From positions 1 to 31,413 of IMG/VR virus record IMGVR_UViG_3300036985_003138: 31,413 bases of DNA, one strand, 5' to 3'. Under the pieces are notes generated by a model that had not been told where the DNA came from, searched no databases, and saw nothing but the letters and a program-made list of their open reading frames with translations. Position 1 is the stretch's first letter. The number at the start of each line of letters is the position of its first letter. Below are positions 16,431 through 21,516 of this stretch, piece after piece. The DNA comes from a virus. The position numbers and the translations under genes are program-made.

Positions 16431-16486
16431 AGCAGTGAAGCAGTGGAGCAGTGGAGCAGTGGAGCAGTGGAGCAGTGGAGCAGTGG
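16431..16486. repeat. 8-bp tandem repeat, seven units (AGCAGTGR)
   Basis: Seven adjacent octamers: one AGCAGTGA followed by six AGCAGTGG. It is non-coding in any plausible gene. It directly abuts the first TGTAGT motif (16487). Copy-number change by slippage is likely. Confidence 0.9.
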
Positions 16487-17076
16487 ACTACATTAGCTAG
16501 ATAATAAACTACAGGTAAAAACTTGCTTAGATTTACGCTCACTAGCTAATAATGACGATTTGTAGTCAATTGTAGTTTTATGTAGTTTAATTTTTATTAT
16601 GCAAATCAAGCACTTACGGCATAAAAACGCTAATAATAATAATAAACTACAATAAATATATATAGCCCCCTGTGAGAGCTTTTTTTTTCAATTTTTACCC
16701 TTAAAAGGGCAGTTCTTTTTTTTGCATAGTTCATAAAATTGTAGTTTTGTAGTCGATAGCCCCGCAGCCCGCATTATTTTTTGTAAGTCATTGAAATATA
16801 AGGACAATAATAAACTACATAAAACTACACAAACCAAAAAATATCAACAGAATCAATAGATTGCAGTGTAGTCTAATAAATAACAACGCAAAGCAGAAAA
16901 AAGCAAGTATCAACAATCACGCGTAAATTTTAGCCACACGCTATAGACTACACAAAAATAAAAATTGTATTAAAATCAATAGCTTATATGTGTAGTCGAT
17001 GAAAAAAGCAACACAAAGCAAATAAAAGCAGGAAAAAGCAACAAAAAACTAGACAAAGCAAAATATATAGACTACA
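16487..17076. repeat. TGTAGT iteron-like array (14 copies)
   Basis: The hexamer TGTAGT (or ACTACA) starts at 16487, 16508, 16561, 16571, 16581, 16646, 16740, 16748, 16814, 16824, 16867, 16947, 16991 and 17071. Both orientations occur. The bases after the hexamer are mostly TTTAT/TTAAT or CTAT/CGAT, giving a consensus near TGTAGTYTAT. Three copies are exactly 10 bp apart (16561-16586), and another pair is 10 bp apart. In random DNA of this length fewer than one copy is expected. Confidence 0.85.
17001..17060. repeat. AAAGCA boxes in exact 10-bp phase
   Basis: AAAGCA ends each 10-bp block at 17005-17010, 17015-17020, 17025-17030, 17035-17040 and 17055-17060; the 17041-17050 block is degenerate. 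Each box starts with an A tract, so the tracts are phased with the helix and should bend DNA. Two further AAAGCA boxes lie at 16890 and 16900, again 10 bp apart. Confidence 0.85.
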
Positions 17077-17132
17077 CTTCGCACAACTTCAAAACGCAGC
17101 ACATACCGAAGCCACCACGCCACACATCGGCG

Positions 17133-17162
17133 TTGACATAAAAACAACATTTGTTGTGTAGC
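17133..17162 (+). promoter_or_regulatory. Candidate early promoter with internal palindrome
   Basis: Perfect TTGACA at 17133-17138, then after 18 bp TGTAGC at 17157-17162 as a weak -10. The spacer holds an inverted repeat ACAACA (17144-17149) / TGTTGT (17152-17157), suited to a repressor. The first early gene starts 17 bp after the -10, with AAGGGG as its ribosome-binding site. Confidence 0.45.
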
Positions 17163-17179
17163 AGCAACAAGGGGAAAAC

Positions 17180-17542
17180 ATGAAAAAAGCAGACGGATTG
17201 ACGCTAATTTTAGCAGCAGGATTACAAGCACACGCGGAAAAGCTCTTTTTATGCGGTTACACACACGCATTAATAATTGGCAATAAGCTATCAAAAGGCA
17301 AAAAACGCGCGTCAATATATAGAAAAGCCGCTTTTATTGCAGCTCATAGAGCAAGCAAAACACATACCGCGCCGCGCATTACAGCAACGTTAACAAGTGA
17401 AGGCTACTACAACATTTTAAGCGGATTAGATTTAATCAACGCGCACAGCGTACACAAACACACAGGCAAACAGTTGAGCCAATGGGTAATTGACAGCATA
17501 CAAAGCCGCACAGGTTACACAATCCACATAATAGGAGCATAA
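17180..17542 (+). CDS. First early gene, basic protein of unknown function
   Basis: 120 aa, not recognised. The N-terminus MKKADGLTLILAAGLQAHAE is helical; a basic stretch (about 33-60: NKLSKGKKRASIYRKAAFIA) follows, then a Thr/Ser-rich linker and a C-terminal helix (GKQLSQWVIDSIQSRTGYTI). The high charge and promoter-proximal position fit an early regulator or host-takeover protein, possibly binding the repeat array upstream, but this is inference only. It has an AAGGGG ribosome-binding site 7-12 nt before the ATG. The next gene follows after 3 bp. Confidence 0.6.
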   Translation: MKKADGLTLILAAGLQAHAEKLFLCGYTHALIIGNKLSKGKKRASIYRKAAFIAAHRASKTHTAPRITATLTSEGYYNILSGLDLINAHSVHKHTGKQLSQWVIDSIQSRTGYTIHIIGA

Positions 17543-17545
17543 GCA

Positions 17546-17722
17546 ATGGCAGTGCAAATAAAAACTACTAAAAACGTCGTTGGTTATTTATATCACGGCA
17601 CGCCTATTATTGGTGATTTTGTAGTTATTGAAACAATACACGGTTACGCATTTGGCATAGTAGCAGCAATAGAACATCACTATTTTACGGGTAGAGATAC
17701 CGATTTACATACAGGAGCATAA
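17546..17722 (+). CDS. Small early protein
   Basis: 58 aa. The start is set by an AGGAGCATAAGCAATGGCAG junction in which AGGAG lies 8 nt before ATG. The protein is hydrophobic/beta-like in the middle (PIIGDFVVIETIHGYAFGIV) and ends with a His/Tyr-rich EHHYFTGRDT. No membrane helix is certain. Function unknown. It is flanked by 3-bp gaps on both sides in the early operon. Confidence 0.5.
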   Translation: MAVQIKTTKNVVGYLYHGTPIIGDFVVIETIHGYAFGIVAAIEHHYFTGRDTDLHTGA

Positions 17723-17725
17723 ACA

Positions 17726-17836
17726 ATGGCAGGACTAACAGCAGTTTTAACATTATTGGCACTCGTAGCAGTTGCCACAGTTTACGCGGCACACATAGCA
17801 CGCCGCGCAGAAAATCATTATTTTAAAAACATCTAA
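17726..17836 (+). CDS. Small single-pass membrane protein
   Basis: 36 aa. Residues 3-22 (GLTAVLTLLALVAVATVYAA) form one transmembrane helix, followed by a short basic tail with RR. The start sits in an AGGAGCATAAACAATGGCAG junction, nearly identical to that of the gene before it. Tiny early phage membrane proteins often act in host takeover or lysis timing; the sequence does not say which. Confidence 0.5.
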   Translation: MAGLTAVLTLLALVAVATVYAAHIARRAENHYFKNI

Positions 17837-17849
17837 AGGGAAACAGAAC

Positions 17850-18419
17850 ATGAAAACATTAATGGAACAAATTGCAGCAGCAGTACAGGCACAAGGTGGA
17901 TTCACACGCGACGAATGGCAAGACATTCATAACCACGGCATTGGTGGAGGCTTTAGTGGTTTTATCAGTTATTGCGACACCAACACCTTTTTTGGCACAC
18001 ATAAAGAAATTATCTTGCAGTTAGCCAACGAAATACGCGAGGAGTTAGGCATAAGCACACGCGGCGAAGTCTTAGCAGGTTTTCATTGCTTGAAAGGCTA
18101 CACCGCCGAGGAATGCACCCAAGCACTTTACACAGAAACAGACGACACGCACATCATCAAAAACGCTTTGGCATGGTTTGCCGCAGAGGAAGCCGCACGA
18201 TATATCTGTGAACAAGAGGAAGAGGAAGAGGAAGAGGAACCTTTGACAGAATACGAAGCATTAAAACTATTTGATGAAATGCTCGATGAATGTTACGAAC
18301 CCATAAATGCGTTTGGCTTGACTTTATATGCAGCAGACACACTCAAAACGTGTGACCCCATCGCATACCGCGAGACATTCAATAATTGGCTAGACAGTGA
18401 AGGCTTAGAAATTCAATAG
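17850..18419 (+). CDS. Two-domain conserved phage protein with poly-Glu linker
   Basis: 189 aa. The N-terminal domain (about 1-115) contains DIHNHGIGGGFSGFISYCDT and later NALAWFAAEEAARYI. I recognise this GGFSGFI...AWFAxEExA combination from small phage proteins of unknown function. An eight-residue Glu linker follows (GAGGAA units, 18216-18239). The C-terminal domain (about 132-189) reads LFDEMLDECYEP... and ends DPIAYRETFNNWLDSEGLEI, a unit that occurs alone or fused in many phages. Biochemical function is unknown. RBS AGGG lies 11 nt before the ATG. Confidence 0.65.
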   Translation: MKTLMEQIAAAVQAQGGFTRDEWQDIHNHGIGGGFSGFISYCDTNTFFGTHKEIILQLANEIREELGISTRGEVLAGFHCLKGYTAEECTQALYTETDDTHIIKNALAWFAAEEAARYICEQEEEEEEEEPLTEYEALKLFDEMLDECYEPINAFGLTLYAADTLKTCDPIAYRETFNNWLDSEGLEIQ

Positions 18420-18458
18420 CAACCCACAGGCACGGCACACCAACAAGAGGAAACAACA

Positions 18459-18755
18459 ATGCAAAACGAAATAGTGGCATTAATAATTACAAAACAAGAA
18501 CTTTACGACTTGGATGGCGAATTGATAGGCGAACATGAAATGTCGCGTACTGAAATAGACGTAACCCCCCGTATAGGTAGTACATGGACATATAAAAGAG
18601 GGGATAAAAAACCCACATTCACTGTTTGTAATATAGTGGATTTAGTTATCAACGTAACACACACACCCGCTGTAGTTTACACAGGAGCCAGCGGCACAGC
18701 TTACGCAATGCGCGTAGCAGAATTTATTAAAAAATACCAAAAATTAGAGGGCTAA
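18459..18755 (+). CDS. Early protein of unknown function
   Basis: 98 aa, not recognised. It is probably alpha/beta: ALIITKQELYDLDGELIGEH, then IDVTPRIGSTWTYKRGDKKP and a C-terminal helix AMRVAEFIKKYQKLEG. Ribosome-binding site AGAGGAA lies 8 nt upstream. It is followed after 2 bp by the next gene in the early operon. Confidence 0.6.
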   Translation: MQNEIVALIITKQELYDLDGELIGEHEMSRTEIDVTPRIGSTWTYKRGDKKPTFTVCNIVDLVINVTHTPAVVYTGASGTAYAMRVAEFIKKYQKLEG

Positions 18756-18757
18756 AA

Positions 18758-18940
18758 ATGAAAAAGCATAAATTATCAGCAGTTGAGCTTTTATTAGACG
18801 CACGCGGGCAATATATCCCACGCGATTTTGTAACAGAATGCGACCCCGTGCAATGGGGATTAAAATTGGGCAGCCGCTGGATAGTTTTAGACGAAAACGG
18901 CAAACAAACCCAAGCACACATTCACAACAAAGGCGGGTGA
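18758..18940 (+). CDS. Small phage protein with DARGxYIPRDF motif
   Basis: 60 aa. ELLLDARGQYIPRDFVTECD is a motif I know from small phage proteins of unknown function, usually followed by a Trp-rich end, as in QWGLKLGSRWIVLDENGK here. Family members are often longer, so the TGA at 18938 may truncate it: a coding-like frame without its own start (see 18891-19040) begins overlapping its 3' end in the +1 frame. Confidence 0.6.
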   Translation: MKKHKLSAVELLLDARGQYIPRDFVTECDPVQWGLKLGSRWIVLDENGKQTQAHIHNKGG

Positions 18941-19040
18941 TACAGTTACACGCACCGCGCAACGATACGAACAATGGGGAAACTTTGCGTTAGTATGTAT
19001 TAGTTACAAAGGCAAGCAACGCAAAGTATTTTTTAGATGA
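18891..19040 (+). other. Coding-like frame without a start codon (possible +1 frameshift product)
   Basis: Open from 18891 (after a TAG) to TGA 19038-19040. It contains TFTTKAGDTVTRTAQRYEQW and ISYKGKQRKVFFR, which reads like a real protein and resembles small phage proteins beginning with a TFTTxxG-like motif. It has no ATG, GTG or TTG. Its stop overlaps the ATG at 19037 as ATGA, the coupling used at many junctions here. A +1 shift at GGG TGA T (18935-18941) would fuse it to the 18758 gene. Alternatives are a sequencing error or a lost start. Confidence 0.4.
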
Positions 19041-19054
19041 AGTGTTGGGAGATT

Positions 19055-19090
19055 AAAAAGATGAAAAAGATGAAAAAGATGAAAAAGATG
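19055..19090 (+). repeat. 9-bp tandem repeat with four in-frame ATGs
   Basis: Four units of AAAAAGATG (19055-19090) create ATG codons at 19061, 19070, 19079 and 19088, all in the frame of the gene. Unit gain or loss changes only the N-terminus and the distance between GGGAG and the later starts. Confidence 0.85.
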
Positions 19091-19291
19091 AAAAAGCAAA
19101 AAACAACCCGCGTATTTATTGACCAGTACGGTCACGCACACTGCACAAAAACACTAACAGAACTACGCGCCCGCATTGGTGGTAGACTTTCAAAAATGTA
19201 CATTGACGACAAAAACGGCGACTCTATCCATATAGGTTATGTTATCGGTGCCTTATGGCTTACTGAATACACGCGCAAGGAGCGTGAATAA
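19061..19291 (+). CDS. Small conserved phage protein with repeat N-terminus
   Basis: 76 aa from ATG 19061, chosen because GGGAG (19047-19051) lies 9 nt upstream. An in-frame ATG at 19037 would add eight residues and overlaps the preceding stop, but lacks a ribosome-binding site. The N-terminus is four KKM-type units. The body TRVFIDQYGHAHCTKTLTEL... RLSKMYIDDKNGD... HIGYVIGALWLTEYT matches a recurrent small phage protein of unknown function. It overlaps the next gene by one base (TAATG). Confidence 0.6.
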   Translation: MKKMKKMKKMKKQKTTRVFIDQYGHAHCTKTLTELRARIGGRLSKMYIDDKNGDSIHIGYVIGALWLTEYTRKERE

Positions 19292-19539
19292 TGGCACAGG
19301 AGCCGAAATTTAAAACGCAGCGCGGAACGCTCACAGCTTATGCTTTAGCTTGTGGATACATTGACACACGCTACACAAAAACGGGTTATAAAATAGAACT
19401 AGAACAATCGGCAGGATGCAGCGTGTACAACGTGAAAGTATTTGATATAGCAGGGACGACGCGCCTTTGTTGGGATAGCTACGGCACCTTAAAAGACGCA
19501 CGCAGAGCGCAAGCAACAAAAGCGAAGGAGCATAAATAA
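19291..19539 (+). CDS. Small conserved phage protein
   Basis: 82 aa. The start FKTQRGTLTAYALACGYID is a pattern seen in small proteins of many phages, usually followed by a basic beta-rich part and a tail with FxxLxxAR; here YGTLKDARRAQATKAKEHK. Function unknown. TAATG overlaps join it to both neighbours. Confidence 0.6.
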   Translation: MAQEPKFKTQRGTLTAYALACGYIDTRYTKTGYKIELEQSAGCSVYNVKVFDIAGTTRLCWDSYGTLKDARRAQATKAKEHK

Positions 19540-19730
19540 TGGCGACAGGCTACCTCAGAACAAAGGCGACACAATACAACGTTATTGCGAGCGACACAAA
19601 GCAGACGCTTTTTAGTTCAACAAACGAACGCGAAGCATTGCAAGAACTACGCACACGCCGCGAACTTAACCCGACAAAATCTTTTGTGATACACAGAAGC
19701 AGAACCCAACAACGGAGAGCAACACAATGA
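19539..19730 (+). CDS. Small early protein, unknown
   Basis: 63 aa, basic (Arg-rich C-terminus, RTRRELNPTKSFVIHRSRTQ). It looks like a small alpha/beta protein: YNVIASDTKQTLFSSTNERE, then a helix EALQELRTRR. Not recognised. Its AGGAGCATAAATAATGGC start junction copies those at 17533 and 17713. Confidence 0.5.
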   Translation: MATGYLRTKATQYNVIASDTKQTLFSSTNEREALQELRTRRELNPTKSFVIHRSRTQQRRATQ

Positions 19731-19921
19731 AAACATATGCAAAGCAAAACAACGAGCTGTACATCAATACAAGCACGCGAAAAGTACAGTTAATTTTTAG
19801 CAGCCCCGAGACATCGCGCCGCGATTGTTGGATATGGTTGCACAACAACGAGAAACCGCAACTAAACTCGATTGAGTGGGTAAGTAAAAAAGTAGGCTAT
19901 AACGTGGAGGCAATGCAATGA
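19727..19921 (+). CDS. Small early protein, unknown
   Basis: 64 aa. It starts in an ATGA overlap with the previous gene and contains CWIWLHNNEKPQLNSIEWVS and a C-terminal VGYNVEAMQ. Charged, soluble, no known motif. Support is the coupling at both ends and the continuous operon. Confidence 0.45.
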   Translation: MKTYAKQNNELYINTSTRKVQLIFSSPETSRRDCWIWLHNNEKPQLNSIEWVSKKVGYNVEAMQ

Positions 19922-19989
19922 AACGCCTAACCGTCACAGCAGCACTAAAACATTTACGCACGCGATACAACGCACACGGCAAAAGGTAA
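19918..19989 (+). CDS. Very small basic peptide, last gene of the early operon
   Basis: 23 aa (MKRLTVTAALKHLRTRYNAH plus GKR). It is coupled by an ATGA overlap to the previous gene and followed by a terminator. It may be a real peptide or a truncated gene end. Basic and helical; no function can be read. Confidence 0.35.
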   Translation: MKRLTVTAALKHLRTRYNAHGKR

Positions 19990-20023
19990 AATTATATCAA
20001 CAGGCACAGAACGCCGACCCGAT

Positions 20024-20060
20024 AGGGCTTACAGCTTAACCGCTTTAGCCCTTTTTTATT
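20024..20060 (+). terminator. Rho-independent terminator of the early operon
   Basis: AGGGCT (20024-20029) and AGCCCT (20047-20052) pair around a 17-nt loop, and TTTTTT follows (20052-20057). It lies 34 bp after the last small early gene. Confidence 0.75.
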
Positions 20061-20081
20061 GTCTAAAATTTGAGGAACAAT

Positions 20082-20495
20082 ATGCCATCGCCAACACTTG
20101 CAGCACTCACAGCCGTTATCTGTTTAGCAACCACCACGCACCAAGAGGCACGCAATCAAACGCCTAAAGCGCAACGCCTTGTATTATGCACAATACTAAA
20201 CAACACACCAAGCAACGCTAGCCCATGCACCACGGCAACCGACCGCAACCGATACACAAGCAACCGACACGCTAACAGGTATGAAACGATAAGAACCAGC
20301 AAGCACGCGCCAGCGGTACGCATACCACGCCAAGACACTCGCGAATTCATGCAAGCATTAACAATGGCAAGCCAAGCAGTGAAAAACCCCAACGCCTTCC
20401 AATGCCCTTACAGATATTTCAACAACGCGCCACTGGGGAAACGTTTTAAAACTCACACCAAAGCCCACCGCGAAGGCGACCTACTATTTTACTGA
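20082..20495 (+). CDS. Possible SleB-like cell-wall hydrolase
   Basis: 137 aa from ATG 20082, with GAGGA about 6 nt before; an in-frame ATG at 20070 lacks a site. LAALTAVICLATTTHQEARN followed by VLCTILNNTP resembles the start of SleB/Hydrolase_2 domains (EAR with the catalytic Glu, then ...VxxVILNR). The end YRYFNNAPLGKRFKTHTKAH... LLFY resembles the THYFN...LG.R.K...GxHxFY end of phage members. The middle is poorly conserved and has many Thr/Arg. If correct it would cut peptidoglycan and could be an endolysin, but no lysis neighbours are clear. The coding strand is unusually rich in A and C. Confidence 0.4.
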   Translation: MPSPTLAALTAVICLATTTHQEARNQTPKAQRLVLCTILNNTPSNASPCTTATDRNRYTSNRHANRYETIRTSKHAPAVRIPRQDTREFMQALTMASQAVKNPNAFQCPYRYFNNAPLGKRFKTHTKAHREGDLLFY

Positions 20496-20560
20496 GGGAG
20501 GCACTGGTATCAGAGCAACCACCTAGCCGTCAACAACACCACCTAGCCACGGAGAAATTT

Positions 20561-20611
20561 ATGATATATTACTGCCACGCGAACAATTTTAATAAGGTCT
20601 ACCCTGTATGA
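20561..20611 (+). CDS. 16-aa leader peptide, coupled to the zinc-ribbon gene
   Basis: ATG 20561 has GGAG six bases upstream. The peptide MIYYCHANNFNKVYPV ends in TGA that overlaps the next ATG as ATGA. The next gene has no good ribosome-binding site of its own, so this short frame may drive its translation. Its length makes a separate product uncertain. Confidence 0.35.
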   Translation: MIYYCHANNFNKVYPV

Positions 20612-20820
20612 ACGACACCACCAAGCCACAAACACGCACTTGTAAAGCGTGCAAACAAGCCTACCCGATTGAGATGTTTAGCACCAAGAGAAAAGGCTGG
20701 TACAACAACGACTGCACTGCCTGTATTGCCAAGCGCATAGGGAAGGAAACCAAGCCAGCTAAGGTTATGCGAACTAGAGACGTGAAAAACGCAGCAAAGA
20801 TATTTACCAAATGGGATTGA
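20608..20820 (+). CDS. Small zinc-ribbon protein
   Basis: 70 aa. Two CxxC pairs, C12/C15 and C36/C39, in a CKACKQAYPIEMFSTKRKG... CTACI pattern. This is the zinc ribbon seen in small phage proteins, often next to HNH or other nuclease genes. The tail is basic (KVMRTRDVKNAAKIFTKW), so nucleic-acid binding is likely. It precedes the VRR-NUC gene by 4 bp and may work with it. Confidence 0.6.
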   Translation: MNDTTKPQTRTCKACKQAYPIEMFSTKRKGWYNNDCTACIAKRIGKETKPAKVMRTRDVKNAAKIFTKWD

Positions 20821-20824
20821 GCAA

Positions 20825-21106
20825 ATGACACCTGAAAAGAAAGTAAAAGAACAAGTGAAGGCGTTGTGCAAACGCTACGGGGCATACTACGCAATGCCTA
20901 TGGGGACAGGCTACGGGAACTCAGGAGTTCCTGACTTCTTAATATGCCACAAGGGGGAGTTCATTGGGGTAGAAACAAAAGCCGATATAACTAAGAAACC
21001 CACGGCACTTCAGGAAAAGAACCTAGCCGCCATACGCGCAGCAGGAGGTGTCGCGCTGGTAATCCACAAGGATAACTTGCCAAGCCTTGAGAGCTATTTG
21101 GTGTAG
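20825..21106 (+). CDS. VRR-NUC family nuclease
   Basis: 93 aa, the usual size of stand-alone viral VRR-NUC domains. Catalytic pattern of the PD-(D/E)XK superfamily: GVPD with D37, then ExK in FIGVETKAD (E50, K52), then Q63 in ALQEKNLAAIRAAGG. It is probably a structure-specific DNA endonuclease in replication or recombination, possibly cutting branched DNA before packaging. An independent promoter follows it. It sits upstream of the ligase, polymerase and SNF2 helicase, a common set in podovirus-like phages. Confidence 0.8.
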   Translation: MTPEKKVKEQVKALCKRYGAYYAMPMGTGYGNSGVPDFLICHKGEFIGVETKADITKKPTALQEKNLAAIRAAGGVALVIHKDNLPSLESYLV

Positions 21107-21132
21107 TAGAGTGAAATTAAGTAAGTATTAGC

Positions 21133-21162
21133 TTGACAAAGCAGAAATAGGCACAGTACAAT
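21133..21162 (+). promoter_or_regulatory. Sigma70-type promoter for the ligase operon
   Basis: TTGACA (21133-21138) and TACAAT (21157-21162, 5/6) separated by 18 bp, just after the VRR-NUC gene. It would start a transcript about 35 bp before the 21205 gene. Confidence 0.65.
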
Positions 21163-21170
21163 AACCTACC

Positions 21171-21186
21171 TTAGCCAGTTGGCTAA
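21171..21186. promoter_or_regulatory. Operator-like palindrome
   Basis: TTAGCCA (21171-21177) and TGGCTAA (21180-21186) form a perfect inverted repeat with a 2-bp centre, at about +2 to +18 of the 21133 promoter. It is suited to a dimeric repressor. It could also form a weak leader hairpin. Confidence 0.6.
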
Positions 21187-21204
21187 TGAATATGGAGAAC
21201 ATAA

Positions 21205-21516
21205 ATGAACGTCTCGCAGTTATACATCAAGGAGAACACATTGAGCATCATGCAGTTATACAATGGGTTATCGCCGACACAAAAGGCGAACCTACACCAA
21301 GAGCTTTTAGAGTTGAGTAGCCCCAACTCGCTCAACCCGACAAAACATCGCTTGACATTGTACAAGCTGGCACGGAAACGAAAGGGGGCAACACAACGGA
21401 TATTCACAGCACTGCTTAACGTATCATTTGAGAACAGAGAACTATTTTATGACCGCATATGCGGATTAGACACACCACCAGAGGACTTTAACAATGACAC
21501 AAATGACACCCAGTAA
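21205..21516 (+). CDS. Phage protein of unknown function
   Basis: 103 aa, all-helical by eye (LSIMQLYNGLSPTQKANLHQ, then RLTLYKLARKRKGATQRIFT). Basic centre, acidic C-terminus (LDTPPEDFNNDTNDTQ). Ribosome-binding site GGAGA about 6 nt before the ATG. Not recognised. First gene after a promoter/operator, so possibly a regulator, but no helix-turn-helix is clear. It overlaps the next gene by 23 bp. Confidence 0.6.
   Translation: MNVSQLYIKENTLSIMQLYNGLSPTQKANLHQELLELSSPNSLNPTKHRLTLYKLARKRKGATQRIFTALLNVSFENRELFYDRICGLDTPPEDFNNDTNDTQ

Larger units (their letters stand above)
16130..17132. other. Non-coding divergent control region / candidate replication origin
   Basis: About 1 kb between divergent late and early modules without a convincing gene. 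From left: an AT-rich patch (16155-16180), a 17-bp direct repeat (16181-16218), a G/C-rich stretch (16264-16400), an 8-bp tandem repeat (16431-16486), then about 590 bp of AT-rich DNA with the TGTAGT array and the phased AAAGCA boxes. TTAGCTAG (16493-16500) and CTAGCTAA (16543-16550) make an 8-bp inverted repeat, and a long T run lies at 16679-16688. Iteron-like repeats, AT-richness and the turn in gene direction are what phage origins and switch regions show. Confidence 0.6.

Noticed and set aside
16264-16542. 92-codon minus-strand frame in the control region
   Set aside because: No ribosome-binding site, crosses the octamer repeat (giving HCSTAPLL repeats) and has no recognisable motif; treated as non-coding.
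16679-16740. Terminators at the T runs after 16670
   Set aside because: Stems are only 3-5 bp and no gene ends nearby; listed as T-rich DNA only.
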